Shown here: positions 1-9,154 of the stretch, one piece after another
Position numbering within the stretch: the first letter of the stretch is position 1
Layout of the letters: every line of letters begins with the position of its first letter
Assembly (NCBI RefSeq): GCF_900406815.1
Contig: NZ_OVCN01000004.1
Span: 62,001-126,000 of the forward strand
Reading direction: 5' to 3'
From: Acinetobacter haemolyticus
Lineage (GTDB): Bacteria > Pseudomonadota > Gammaproteobacteria > Pseudomonadales > Moraxellaceae
DNA: 64,000 nt
Program-made: the position numbers and the translations under genes
The notes under the pieces: generated by a model
Told to the model about the DNA's origin: nothing
The model's database searches: none
What the model saw: only the letters and a program-made list of their open reading frames with translations

Positions 1-566
1 AAGTCAGCAATTGGCTGGCTGGCATCGTCAACAATCGAAGCACCCATATCCCCTGAAAATAAGATTTTTGCTGTCGGATCATAAAACTGGAAATTACCGA
101 CAGAATGTAAGAAATGTGCAGGTACTGCGACAATCGAGGACTGCCCTAAAGGAATAACTTGTCCCGTATCAGACAGCTCGATCAGTCGCTCTTCCCAATT
201 TCCCTTCATGCGATCACTCATAAATGCTGAATTGAGATGCGGTAGAAAACGTGCCCACAACTTTGATGCGACAACTTTGGCATCGGTATAGACCAACCAA
301 CGAGGCATCGAGGTAATAATGTCTGGGTCCTGATGAGAAGCCATCACATAATCAAGATTTTTCAGTTTGGTGTAGCGATTAAGCTCCATGGTTAAAGGCA
401 CATATGTGAGATCACCGCCTGGATCTAAAACCGCAGCTCGCTCATGATCAATAATCAAAAATTGATTTGCTTGAATGCCTTCCCCTTTCACCAAACTGGT
501 AAAACTAATGCATTTATGCGTACCATTATCAAATAATATCTGTGATGTTGTCCGTTCAAAACTCAT
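1..566 (-). CDS. MBL-fold metallo-hydrolase, ODP/FprA-like (partial, 3' end outside window)
   Basis: The frame is open from an ATG at 566 leftward to the window edge, giving about 188 N-terminal residues. The translation shows a metallo-beta-lactamase fold of the oxygen-binding di-iron (ODP/flavodiiron-like) type: a first strand pair ending in VLDPGGD, the metal motif SHQDPDI at about residue 92, HFLHSVGNF at about 147 and LFSGDMGAS at about 163. In the family these residues bind two irons and act on O2 or NO, or serve as sensors. The flavodoxin part, if any, lies outside the window. It is divergent from the TonB receptor gene with 221 bp between the start codons. The substrate cannot be inferred. 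Confidence 0.75.
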   Translation of the reverse strand, partial: MSFERTTSQILFDNGTHKCISFTSLVKGEGIQANQFLIIDHERAAVLDPGGDLTYVPLTMELNRYTKLKNLDYVMASHQDPDIITSMPRWLVYTDAKVVASKLWARFLPHLNSAFMSDRMKGNWEERLIELSDTGQVIPLGQSSIVAVPAHFLHSVGNFQFYDPTAKILFSGDMGASIVDDASQPIAD

Positions 567-724
567 AGAAACCCCAAAAAATCTTTTAAATATGAATTAT
601 TTTAATTCCATAATAAAATAATGGGATTTAAATCTAGATTCAATCATATATTGGATATTTATCATAATTTATCCAACAATCAGCTTTAGATTTATTGCTT
701 GGTTTTAGAAAACGGATCCCTTAA

Positions 725-743
725 AATAATAACCATTCTCATT
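725..743. promoter_or_regulatory. Probable Fur box upstream of the TonB receptor
   Basis: Read on the minus strand, 743-725 is AATGAGAATGGTTATTATT, which agrees with the Fur consensus AATGATAATCATTATCATT at 15 of 19 positions. It lies 45 bp before the receptor start codon, as expected for iron repression. Confidence 0.7.
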
Positions 744-787
744 CATGGCATTCACCTGCCATTTTGCTCCCTCCCTTGGACATCTCT

Positions 788-2911
788 ATGCTTGTTACGC
801 ATCGTACTTTACTCGCAACACTTATCTTAAGCACTATGACCACGGCATATGCTAAAGAAGATCAAGACTTTATACTCCCAACTATTTCGGTCAAAGCCCA
901 ACAGCAAGATCAGGCCTATGCCGCCACGACAGCGACTTCAGCACTCAAATCCAATGCACCTCTATTTAAAACTGCTCAATCAGTTTCTGTTGTCACCCGT
1001 GAACAACTTGACCAAAAACAAGCAAGAACTCTTACGGATGCACTTGAAGGGGTTGCTGGTGTAGAAGCTGGAAAGCTTGGTCGCCGCGGTTGGGATGATT
1101 TTATTATTCGAGGCCAAACTTCTTCTGACTCGGTGTATGTCGATGGTTTAAGAATTGGGCAAAGTTCACCTACGCCTTCTGTAGCTGCTGAAATTTCGGG
1201 AATGGATCAAGTACAAATATTAAAAGGCCCCGCTTCGATTAATTTTGGTTTGGTTGCTCCGGGAGGTATGGTCAATTTAGTCACCAAACGACCTGAAGCA
1301 GAAAACTTTGCACGAGCTAGCATGACTTATGGTAGTTACAGCCTTAAAGAAGGGACTTTCGACTTAAACTATAGCCCAAATAAGAGTGAAAAAGGTGCCT
1401 TCCGTTTAAATGGTCGTATCTCTGATCAAGATGATCCAACTGACTACGTTTATTTTAAAAATTACTACATCTCCCCCTCTTATAACTTTGACTTAGGGGA
1501 TAACACTGATCTTTCTGTCATCGCAAGCTATCAGCATCGAGAATATATTCGCCAACAAGGTTTACCTGTCATTGGTACATTAAAAGATAACCCTAACGGC
1601 GCTATAGACCGAAGTTTATATATTGGCGATCCTCATTTTGGTAAATATGAAGCAGATGTATATCGTACTGGTTATATGTTTAAGCACGCCTTTGAAAATG
1701 GATGGAACTTTAACCAAAACTTTGCCGTACAAAAAACTGAAATGGATGGTCAAGCAGTCTTTGCCCGTACAGGTAGTAACTTTTGGGCAGATAAAAACTA
1801 CACCACGATCAGCCGTAAAAATAACAGTCGCCACCAAATTATTGATAACTTAAGTTATGCAATTGATAATCGTTTAAATAACCAATTTGAATTATATGCC
1901 ATGCAGCACGACATCAATATAGGTGTTGATGCCTTCCAAGAAAAAAGTGATTACACCAACAACCGTTGTAATGTCGGTGATTTAAACATATACACTCCCG
2001 TATATGGACAAACTGTTATTTGTTCCAATCCTGTCAGCAACCACGATATTAACCGTTTAAAATACGCAGGTTTATATATTCGTGACCGTATTCAACTCAA
2101 TGATCAATTACTGTTAAGTCTATCTGGTCGCCAAGATTGGGCACAAACTCAAACTACAAGTTTGATTACGGGAAATAGCAGCAAACAGTCTGATGAAGCA
2201 TTTACTGGTAGTGCTTCTGTCATGTATACCCTCAATGACATTGTGGCGCCTTATGTCAGCTACGCGACTTCATTTACTCCAAACAGTGGTACTGATATCA
2301 ATAGCAATCCGTTTAAGCCAGAAAAAGGAAAACAGGTAGAAGTTGGGATGAAGTTACAAAGCCCAGACCAACGTATTCAAGGTGCTATTGCTTGGTATGA
2401 CTTAAAACGTCAGAACGTAGTTGTTAATGATTCAGTAAATTCAAATGAAAAAGTACAACGTGGTGAACAATTAACTCGTGGTATCGAAACTGAACTCAGC
2501 TCAGAAATTTTAGAAGGCCTAAAATTAATAGCTGCCTATACCTACACAGCCGATGCCAAAATTAGTAAAGACGCCGATAGTAGCAATATTGGCAAAGCAC
2601 TTAATAATGTCCCAGAACACAGCTACAGTTTCTCTGCACGTTATAAATTTGATCCCACATCAAAACTTGGCTGGTATGTAGGTGGTGGATTCCGCGGTGA
2701 AACTTATAAAACTATGGATAAACTAGATGTCCATATTCCAGGTTATACCGTCTTTGATACTGAAGCAGGCTATGATGCGGCACATTGGGGTGCCCAATTG
2801 GCAATTCGCAATATGTTTGATAAAGACTATTATGCGGGTGCGCTCAATGAGAATCTCATCACCTTAGGCAATCCACGACAGATTAATTTTACTGTGAAAT
2901 TTAACTATTAA
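788..2911 (+). CDS. TonB-dependent siderophore receptor
   Basis: A 707-residue outer-membrane receptor that would import a ferric siderophore using TonB energy. The ATG at 788 is preferred over a TTG at 764 because it directly starts a signal peptide (MLVTHRTLLATLILSTM, cleavage near AYA/KED). A TonB-box-like segment (LPTISVKA) follows, then a plug domain with VYVDGLRIG and QVQILKGPASINFG, then a 22-strand barrel ending in an aromatic residue (FTVKFNY). Length and motifs fit the FhuE/FpvA-type siderophore receptor family; the ligand is unknown. A Fur box precedes the gene and a strong hairpin terminator follows. It stands alone, with no siderophore biosynthesis genes in view. Confidence 0.9.
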   Translation: MLVTHRTLLATLILSTMTTAYAKEDQDFILPTISVKAQQQDQAYAATTATSALKSNAPLFKTAQSVSVVTREQLDQKQARTLTDALEGVAGVEAGKLGRRGWDDFIIRGQTSSDSVYVDGLRIGQSSPTPSVAAEISGMDQVQILKGPASINFGLVAPGGMVNLVTKRPEAENFARASMTYGSYSLKEGTFDLNYSPNKSEKGAFRLNGRISDQDDPTDYVYFKNYYISPSYNFDLGDNTDLSVIASYQHREYIRQQGLPVIGTLKDNPNGAIDRSLYIGDPHFGKYEADVYRTGYMFKHAFENGWNFNQNFAVQKTEMDGQAVFARTGSNFWADKNYTTISRKNNSRHQIIDNLSYAIDNRLNNQFELYAMQHDINIGVDAFQEKSDYTNNRCNVGDLNIYTPVYGQTVICSNPVSNHDINRLKYAGLYIRDRIQLNDQLLLSLSGRQDWAQTQTTSLITGNSSKQSDEAFTGSASVMYTLNDIVAPYVSYATSFTPNSGTDINSNPFKPEKGKQVEVGMKLQSPDQRIQGAIAWYDLKRQNVVVNDSVNSNEKVQRGEQLTRGIETELSSEILEGLKLIAAYTYTADAKISKDADSSNIGKALNNVPEHSYSFSARYKFDPTSKLGWYVGGGFRGETYKTMDKLDVHIPGYTVFDTEAGYDAAHWGAQLAIRNMFDKDYYAGALNENLITLGNPRQINFTVKFNY

Positions 2912-2917
2912 TCATTT

Positions 2918-2943
2918 AAAGCCCCTTTGATCAAAGGGGCTTT
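2918..2943. terminator. Rho-independent terminator after the TonB receptor
   Basis: AAAGCCCCTTTGA and its reverse complement TCAAAGGGGCTTT form a perfect palindromic hairpin followed by TTTAAAA. A-rich and T-rich flanks on both sides suggest some bidirectional use. Confidence 0.8.
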
Positions 2944-3014
2944 AAAATTGTAATACGCTCTAATCAACAAAAACTCAACAACTTCTGCCAAAGCGTGTTT
3001 TTCAGATTACAACC

Positions 3015-3590
3015 CTAAAAGAAATAATGCTGAAGCAAAGTAGACACACCGATAATCAAGAAAATGGCAGCACCGACTTTATGAATCAATGAAATCGGCA
3101 ATTTATCAGCAATCTTGTGCCCAATGAACACCGCTGGCGCATTGGCAATCATCATCCCTAAGGTTGTACCCATCGTCACCCAAAAGATACTGTCAAAACG
3201 TGCAGCTAAAGCAACCGTTGCAATTTGGGTTTTATCTCCAATTTCTGCCAAGAAAAACAAGATAAAAGTCGCACCAAATACACCAAACTTTTGCCATTTA
3301 TTAATGTTCTCTGATTCATCGCCCAATTCATCCGGAATCAGCATCCAAATCGCCATTCCAATAAATCCAAGCGCCAGAATCCACAACAAAATTTCAGGGC
3401 TGAGTACAGTTGTAATCCACTGACCTAGTACAGCAGACACACCATGGTTGATCAAGGTCGCCAATAATATAGCAATTAAAATCGGAATCGGCTTACGGAA
3501 TCGCGCAGCAAGTAACAATGCCAAAAGCTGAGTTTTATCGCCCATTTCTGCAAGGGCAACAATCGAAGTTGAGATGAGAAATTCATACAT
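3015..3590 (-). CDS. TMEM165/GDT1 (UPF0016) family manganese exporter
   Basis: A 191-residue inner-membrane protein with six predicted helices in two homologous halves. Each half carries the family signature E-x-G-D-K-T: ALAEMGDKTQLL near residue 13 and FLAEIGDKTQIA near residue 117. Bacterial members such as MntX export Mn2+; eukaryotic members move Mn2+/Ca2+. The leader contains a yybP-ykoY manganese riboswitch, which strongly supports a Mn2+ efflux role: rising Mn2+ should turn expression on. The start MYEFL is fixed by an upstream in-frame stop. The SD is weak, and an AGGAGG lies instead in the loop of a leader hairpin. Confidence 0.92.
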   Translation of the reverse strand: MYEFLISTSIVALAEMGDKTQLLALLLAARFRKPIPILIAILLATLINHGVSAVLGQWITTVLSPEILLWILALGFIGMAIWMLIPDELGDESENINKWQKFGVFGATFILFFLAEIGDKTQIATVALAARFDSIFWVTMGTTLGMMIANAPAVFIGHKIADKLPISLIHKVGAAIFLIIGVSTLLQHYFF

Positions 3591-3602
3591 AATGGATTGC
3601 TC

Positions 3603-3644
3603 TGGCTAGCATATATACCGATGACCTATCCCTCCTGCTAGCCA
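3603..3644 (-). promoter_or_regulatory. Leader hairpin with AGGAGG loop before the Mn exporter
   Basis: TGCTAGCCA (3636-3644) and TGGCTAGCA (3603-3611) are perfect 9-bp inverted repeats. On the transcript the 24-nt loop begins with an AGGAGG. It lies between the riboswitch aptamer and the start codon at 3590, so it may be part of the expression platform controlling ribosome access. Confidence 0.5.
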
Positions 3645-3676
3645 AAATCAAATGAATTGATGCAGAGTGATAAATC

Positions 3677-3805
3677 AAAGGTCTTGCCAACAAAAGCACA
3701 GCGTGAGCTGCTTTGGTTCTTTGCTATGATGACCATGTTCGGTTGAACAATTATGTTGATCATCACCTCTTTACTTTGCGTAAAGAGCGGCTACTCCCCA
3801 ATGAA
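3677..3805 (-). promoter_or_regulatory. yybP-ykoY manganese riboswitch
   Basis: On the minus strand the leader begins with GGGGAGTAGCC (from 3799), contains ATCAACATA, and ends with GGCAAGACCTTT (3688-3677). These are the conserved ends and loop of the yybP-ykoY aptamer, which binds Mn2+. It lies about 90 nt before a TMEM165/MntX-type gene, one of the usual partners of this riboswitch. No covariance-model search was possible here. Confidence 0.85.
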
Positions 3806-3851
3806 GTTTAATTATTTTAACAAATCCCTTCCCCATTTAAAATCTCTAAAT

Positions 3852-4133
3852 TTAGATTTTTTGATAACACCATAATCCATAACGTAATATACCCAACACA
3901 CAAGCAAAAAAAAGATTACTCCCTATAAAACCCATACTGCCCCAACTGCTTACACCACCCACTTGCTGTGCTTGATATTCCATTGTCATCGCGACTGTAG
4001 CAACCATTACTTCTAACCCCATCACCATATAGAATACCCATTCCCACGGGAAATGCAGAACACTCACCCAGAGCCCCATAGCAATAAACATAACCAGCAA
4101 TAACGGCAACATTATTTTATATACCGCGAACAT
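3852..4133 (-). CDS. Small membrane protein of unknown function
   Basis: A 93-residue hydrophobic protein with about three predicted membrane segments (near residues 5-28, 32-50 and 67-90), an SD of GGAG five nucleotides before its ATG, and no recognisable domain. The middle loop is glycine- and serine-rich (QQVGGVSSWGSMG). It stands alone between the Mn-exporter leader and aceF. I do not recognise its family. Hydrophobic composition and a good SD argue that it is a real gene. Confidence 0.55.
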   Translation of the reverse strand: MFAVYKIMLPLLLVMFIAMGLWVSVLHFPWEWVFYMVMGLEVMVATVAMTMEYQAQQVGGVSSWGSMGFIGSNLFFACVLGILRYGLWCYQKI

Positions 4134-4220
4134 TATTACTCCACATCAGATCTCCTTATTTAGTATTCATTTTAGATAAAAAATTGCACAAATAAAGCAC
4201 TACATTGATTCAGGCTATTC

Positions 4221-4250
4221 AAAAAAAGAAAACCCCGCAATTGCGAGGTT
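4221..4250 (-). terminator. Terminator of aceE-aceF
   Basis: On the minus strand AACCTCGC-AATT-GCGGGGTT (4250-4231) is followed by TTCTTTTTTT. It starts 23 nt after the aceF stop. Confidence 0.75.
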
Positions 4251-4272
4251 ATTCCAAATCAAACCATTGAAA

Positions 4273-6228
4273 TTACAGTAACAAAGTACGAATATCTTTC
4301 AATAATTTAGTCAATTTATTGGTAAAGCGTGCTGCATCCGCACCATTGATCACACGATGATCATAAGACAATGACAACGGCAACATTAAGCGCGGATCAA
4401 AGTCTTTACCATTCCATACTGGCTGCATGGTGGCAGGTGAGATACCCAAGATTGCAACTTGAGGCCAGTTCACCAATGGCGTAAAGGCCGTTCCACCAAT
4501 TGAACCTAAGCTGGTAATCGTGAAGTTCGCACCTTGTAAATCTTTTGGTGATAACTTGCGATCACGCGCTTTTTGACTAAGTTCAGCTAACTCCGTAGCA
4601 ATTTGCTTAATGGACTTTTGGTCTGGATTACGTAGTACAGGCACTGTCAAACCATCTGGTGTTGCAACCGCAATACCCATATGGATTTCATTACGAAGCA
4701 ATACAGACTTTTGATCATCCGCCAAATGACCTGCAAAATAAGGCTCATCTTTTAACAAGTGAGCAACCGCTTTCGCGATGAACGCTAAAATAGTTAAACT
4801 AACGCCTTGCTTCTTAAAGCCATCTTTCAGTTCGCCACGCCATGCTTCAAGCTCAGTGATATCAGCCAAGTCAAACTGAGTCACTTGCGGAATGAAGTTA
4901 TTCAATGACAATTGCGGTACCGAAACCTGTTGCAAACGCGTCATTGCTTTTACTTCACCACCACCAAATGCGGTGAAATCAGGTAGCGATGGCAAACCTG
5001 AAGCCACAGGCGCTGCTTGTGTGCTTGGAGCAACTTGCGGTGCAGTTAAACGAGTTTTTACATAAGCAAAAACATCATCTTTCATCACACGACCATGTTC
5101 ACCAGATGCTTTAACTTGGCCAAGTACCACACCCAATTCGCGTGCTAATTTACGCACGGCAGGACCAGCGTATACCTTGGCATTTTCAGCTTCTTGCTCT
5201 TTAGTTAACTTGTCAGTACCAGATGGTGCCGCAGGCGCAGACTGAGTTGGAGCAGGAGTTGCCGCTTTAGGTGCCGTTGCTGGTGAAGTAGATGCTACTG
5301 CTGCTTTTGCTGCTGGAGCTGCCGCAGTTGCTTGACCTTCAACTTCAATTGTTGCAAGCAATATACCTTGCGAAACTTGTTGACCTGCTTGTAAATGAAT
5401 TGCTTTAACAACACCAGTAACCGTACTTGGGACTTCTACAGTCGCTTTATCTGACTCAACCACAACAAGGCTTTGGTCGACATCAACTTTATCGCCAACT
5501 TGGACCAAGATTTCAGCAACAACTGCTTTATCAACACCTAGATCAGGAACATTGATATCCACTGGACCAGATTGAGTAGCCGTCGCTGCTACAGTTTCTT
5601 GCTGAGCTGGTGCAGCAGCTGTGGTAGAAGCAGGCGCCTCAACTGGTGCACTAGATGCAGACGTTGTTTTCACTTGAAGAAGCACAACACCTTCTTTAAC
5701 GGTATCGCCTTCTTTCACTTGAATGCTTTCCACAGTACCCGCAACACTACTTGGAACTTCTACAGTCGCTTTATCTGACTCGACAACCACAATACTTTGT
5801 TCAACATCGATCTGATCACCCACTTTAACGAGGATTTCACCAACCAATGCTTTTTCAACGCCGATGTCAGGCACAGTTACGTCAACAGTTGCAGTTGATG
5901 TAGCAGCAGGTTGGGCTGAAGCTTGAGTTTGTTGTGCAGGTGTTGGAGCAGTTGGCTTTTCTTCAGCCGCAGGAACTGGAGTTGGCGCTGCTTGTGCTGC
6001 CCCTTCTGCTTCGACCTCGATCAAAGCCACACCTTCAGTCACATCATCACCTTGATTAATCAAGATACTTTTTACGACACCTGCCGAAGTACTAGGCACT
6101 TCAACAGTTGCTTTATCTGACTCAAGCACAACAATACTGTCGTCAACTTCAACACGGTCACCAACTTTTACTAAAATTTCAGCAACGTTTGCTTTATCTA
6201 CACCAATATCAGGGGTCTTAATTTGCAT
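4273..6228 (-). CDS. aceF: Dihydrolipoamide acetyltransferase, pyruvate dehydrogenase E2
   Basis: A 651-residue E2 core of the pyruvate dehydrogenase complex, which transfers acetyl groups from lipoyl arms to CoA. There are three tandem lipoyl domains (about residues 1-76, 115-190 and 223-300), each with the lipoylation motif ESDKATVEV (first Lys near residue 39). Ala/Pro-rich linkers separate them. A peripheral subunit-binding domain follows near 355-392 (VRKLARELGV), then the catalytic domain to the end with SYDHRVING. The Asn replacing the more common Asp after HRVI also occurs in Pseudomonas AceF, so it is not a defect. It starts two nucleotides after the aceE stop, so the two are translated from one operon. 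No lpd (E3) gene is in the window. Confidence 0.97.
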   Translation of the reverse strand: MQIKTPDIGVDKANVAEILVKVGDRVEVDDSIVVLESDKATVEVPSTSAGVVKSILINQGDDVTEGVALIEVEAEGAAQAAPTPVPAAEEKPTAPTPAQQTQASAQPAATSTATVDVTVPDIGVEKALVGEILVKVGDQIDVEQSIVVVESDKATVEVPSSVAGTVESIQVKEGDTVKEGVVLLQVKTTSASSAPVEAPASTTAAAPAQQETVAATATQSGPVDINVPDLGVDKAVVAEILVQVGDKVDVDQSLVVVESDKATVEVPSTVTGVVKAIHLQAGQQVSQGILLATIEVEGQATAAAPAAKAAVASTSPATAPKAATPAPTQSAPAAPSGTDKLTKEQEAENAKVYAGPAVRKLARELGVVLGQVKASGEHGRVMKDDVFAYVKTRLTAPQVAPSTQAAPVASGLPSLPDFTAFGGGEVKAMTRLQQVSVPQLSLNNFIPQVTQFDLADITELEAWRGELKDGFKKQGVSLTILAFIAKAVAHLLKDEPYFAGHLADDQKSVLLRNEIHMGIAVATPDGLTVPVLRNPDQKSIKQIATELAELSQKARDRKLSPKDLQGANFTITSLGSIGGTAFTPLVNWPQVAILGISPATMQPVWNGKDFDPRLMLPLSLSYDHRVINGADAARFTNKLTKLLKDIRTLLL

Positions 6229-6230
6229 AC

Positions 6231-8948
6231 TTAGTTCCCCTCACCTGTTTGCGTTTCATTGTATTCAGCAACTGGCTGAACTTCTGGATGTGCTTGTGGA
6301 ACCCAGGCTACTGGACGATCCGTATCTAACTCAAAGTTAGAAATTGCATCTTTCACCAAACGTGCATCCACCTCACCTTCATCCGCTAATTTTTTCAAAG
6401 TCGCAACAACGATATGCGCAGCATCAACACCAAAGAAACTACGTAGGTTCGCACGGGTATCTGAACGACCATAGCCATCTGTACCCAATGCTACAAATGG
6501 GCGACCATCTGGAAGATAGGCACGAATTTGTTCACTATAAGCACGCATATGATCTGTAGCAGAAACGACGATACCTTCCGTACCTCGTAATTGTTTAGAT
6601 ACCCAAGATTCTTTCACTTGTTCAGCAAGTGGGTGTAGGCGATTGTATTCTTCACATGCCATACCATCACGTGCCAATTCGTTGAAGCTTGTGACACTCC
6701 ACACATTTGAATGAATTTGGTATTCATCACGTAAGATTTTCGCAGCTTTAATCACTTCACGAAGAATTACACCTGAACCAAGTAATTGGACAGTTGCTTT
6801 TTCATCTTTTTCGAATAAATACATACCACGTTTAATGCCCTCTTCAACGCCTTCTGGCATTTCAGGATGTTCGTAGTTTTCATTCATTACCGTTAAGTAA
6901 TAGAACACACGCTCTTGGTTCACATACATACGTTGTAAACCGTCGTGTACGATTACCGCTAACTCATAACCAAAACATGGATCATACGATACGCAGTTTG
7001 GAATCGTGTTCGCCAAGATATGTGAATGACCATCTTGGTGCTGTAAACCTTCACCGTTTAATGTTGTACGACCCGCAGTCGCGCCCAACAAGAAACCTTG
7101 AGCCTGTGCATCACCAGCAGCCCATGCAATATCACCAATACGTTGGAAACCAAACATTGAGTAGTACATGTACATTGGAATCATCGGCAAGTTATTGGTT
7201 GAATAACTGGTTGCCAAAGCAGCCCATGCGCTCATCGCACCTGCTTCATTGATCCCTTCTTGTAACATGTGACCATCTTTTGCTTCACGGTAATGCATGA
7301 GCTGTTCTTGGTCTTCTGGTGTATATTTTTGACCGTGAGCGGCATAAATACCAAGCTGACGGAACATACCCTCTAAACCAAACGTACGTGCTTCATCTGG
7401 AACAATTGGCACGACGCGATCTTTAATTGCTTTTTCTTTGAGTAAAGCAGCAATTAAACGAACCATCACCATCGTGGTGGATTGCTCTTTGCCACCCGAA
7501 CCTTTCAACACTGCATCAAATACAGATAAATCAGGAATCGCTAAAGATTCACTCTCACGACGACGTGCAGGTAAGTAACCACCTAACGCTTCACGACGCG
7601 CTTTCATATATTTCATTTCTGGAGAGTTTTCACTTGGACGATAGAATGGAAGTTCTTCTAACTGCTCATCCGTGAATGGAAGATTGAAACGGTCACGCAC
7701 ATATCGTAACGAGTCAATTTGCATCTTTTTGATTTGGTGCGTTTTATTAACTGCTTCAATTTCTTCAGACAAACCATAACCTTTAATGGTTTTTGCCAAG
7801 ATTACTGTTGGCTGACCCTTCGCTTTCATTGCTTCTGCATACGCAGCAAAAACTTTGTACGGGTCATGACCACCACGGTTAAGGTTATCAATGTCCTCAT
7901 CACTTAAATCTTTTACAAGTTCCGCAGCTTCTGGGTACTTGCCAAAGAATTTCTCACGCGTATAAGCACCACCTTTTACTTGGTAGCGTTGGTAATCGCC
8001 ATCAACGGCTTCTTCCATACGTGCTTTTAAGGCGCCGCTTGTATCTTGAGCCAGTAATGGATCCCAATGACGCCCCCAAACCACTTTAATCACACGCCAG
8101 CCTGCACCACGGAAGATCGATTCAAGTTCTTGAATAATTTTACCGTTACCACGTACAGGACCATCTAGACGCTGTAAGTTACAGTTAACCACCCATACTA
8201 AATTATCGAGCTTTTCACGGCCTGCCAATGAAATAGCACCTAAACTTTCTGGTTCATCCATCTCGCCATCGCCGAGATATGCCCAAACTTTACGATCTTC
8301 TTCTTTAATCAAACCACGGTTCATCAAATATTTTTGAATGTGCGCTTGGTAGATCGACATGATTGGACCAAGACCCATTGATACCGTTGGGAATTGCCAA
8401 TAGTCTGGCATCAAATATGGATGTGGATAGCTTGGTAAACCATTGCCGCCAACTTCACGACGGAAATTACTTAACTGCTCTTCAGTTAAACGTCCTTCAA
8501 GAAATGAACGTGCATAAATACCAGGAGCACAGTGTCCTTGGTAATAAATCATATCTCCGCCAAAGTTATCACTGTTAGCACGGAAGAAATGGTTAAAACC
8601 AACATCATATAGGGTTGCACTTGATGCAAAACTTGCAAGGTGACCACCTAAATCATCACCTGTTTTATTGGCACGAAGAACCATCGCCAAAGCGTTCCAA
8701 CGGATTAAAGCACGAATACGGCGCTCCATGTCCTGATCGCCTGGCATTGCAGGTTGCTCTTCAACTGAAATAGTATTGAGATAAGGTGTATTTAAGCGTT
8801 GAATAGGAACATGTTTGGCAATGGCACGTTGATAAAGTTTTTCAAGTAAGAAAGCAGCGCGTTCCGTGCCCATATGTTGTAATACTGAATCAAAAGCATC
8901 TTGCCATTCTTGGGTTTCCTGCGCGTCTGAGTCGCCATAAAACGCCAT
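6231..8948 (-). CDS. aceE: Pyruvate dehydrogenase E1 component (homodimeric)
   Basis: A 905-residue thiamine-diphosphate enzyme that decarboxylates pyruvate and acetylates the E2 lipoyl groups. The ThDP motif GDGEMDEPES lies in the first third, and the alignment with the long homodimeric E1 family runs over the full length (family about 890 residues). The ATG at 8948 (MAFYGDSD) has an AAGGTG SD six nucleotides upstream; a GTG nine bases further upstream would overlap that SD and is less likely. It is the first gene of the aceE-aceF operon, with about 200 bp of upstream sequence after the M23 peptidase terminator. Confidence 0.97.
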   Translation of the reverse strand: MAFYGDSDAQETQEWQDAFDSVLQHMGTERAAFLLEKLYQRAIAKHVPIQRLNTPYLNTISVEEQPAMPGDQDMERRIRALIRWNALAMVLRANKTGDDLGGHLASFASSATLYDVGFNHFFRANSDNFGGDMIYYQGHCAPGIYARSFLEGRLTEEQLSNFRREVGGNGLPSYPHPYLMPDYWQFPTVSMGLGPIMSIYQAHIQKYLMNRGLIKEEDRKVWAYLGDGEMDEPESLGAISLAGREKLDNLVWVVNCNLQRLDGPVRGNGKIIQELESIFRGAGWRVIKVVWGRHWDPLLAQDTSGALKARMEEAVDGDYQRYQVKGGAYTREKFFGKYPEAAELVKDLSDEDIDNLNRGGHDPYKVFAAYAEAMKAKGQPTVILAKTIKGYGLSEEIEAVNKTHQIKKMQIDSLRYVRDRFNLPFTDEQLEELPFYRPSENSPEMKYMKARREALGGYLPARRRESESLAIPDLSVFDAVLKGSGGKEQSTTMVMVRLIAALLKEKAIKDRVVPIVPDEARTFGLEGMFRQLGIYAAHGQKYTPEDQEQLMHYREAKDGHMLQEGINEAGAMSAWAALATSYSTNNLPMIPMYMYYSMFGFQRIGDIAWAAGDAQAQGFLLGATAGRTTLNGEGLQHQDGHSHILANTIPNCVSYDPCFGYELAVIVHDGLQRMYVNQERVFYYLTVMNENYEHPEMPEGVEEGIKRGMYLFEKDEKATVQLLGSGVILREVIKAAKILRDEYQIHSNVWSVTSFNELARDGMACEEYNRLHPLAEQVKESWVSKQLRGTEGIVVSATDHMRAYSEQIRAYLPDGRPFVALGTDGYGRSDTRANLRSFFGVDAAHIVVATLKKLADEGEVDARLVKDAISNFELDTDRPVAWVPQAHPEVQPVAEYNETQTGEGN

Positions 8949-9095
8949 ATAATTCACCTTTTCCCTTAAGCTATATTGGTTATTGCTATATTTATCATGT
9001 TTTAGCTACATAAAGATATTGCCCTAAATGAATACAAAAGCACTTAATATTTTTTTTCTAAATAGTCATTGACCCAAATCAAACAAAAAACATAA

Positions 9096-9119
9096 AAAAT
9101 CGCCAATAAAGGCGATTTT
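9096..9119 (-). terminator. Terminator after the M23 peptidase gene
   Basis: AAAATCGCC-AATAAA-GGCGATTTT forms a 9-bp hairpin with A and T runs on both sides, 36 nt after the peptidase stop codon. Confidence 0.75.
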
Positions 9120-9154
9120 CTTAAATATTTATATACAACTGTTAACAAATTACA

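Noticed and set aside
5572..6120. Open frames antisense to aceF
   Set aside because: They arise from the repetitive Ala/Pro-rich linkers, have Cys/Ser-rich low-complexity products and no SD.
4273..6228. AceF with Asn instead of Asp in the HRVxxG motif as a possible defect
   Set aside because: Pseudomonas AceF also has HRVING; it is a normal variant.
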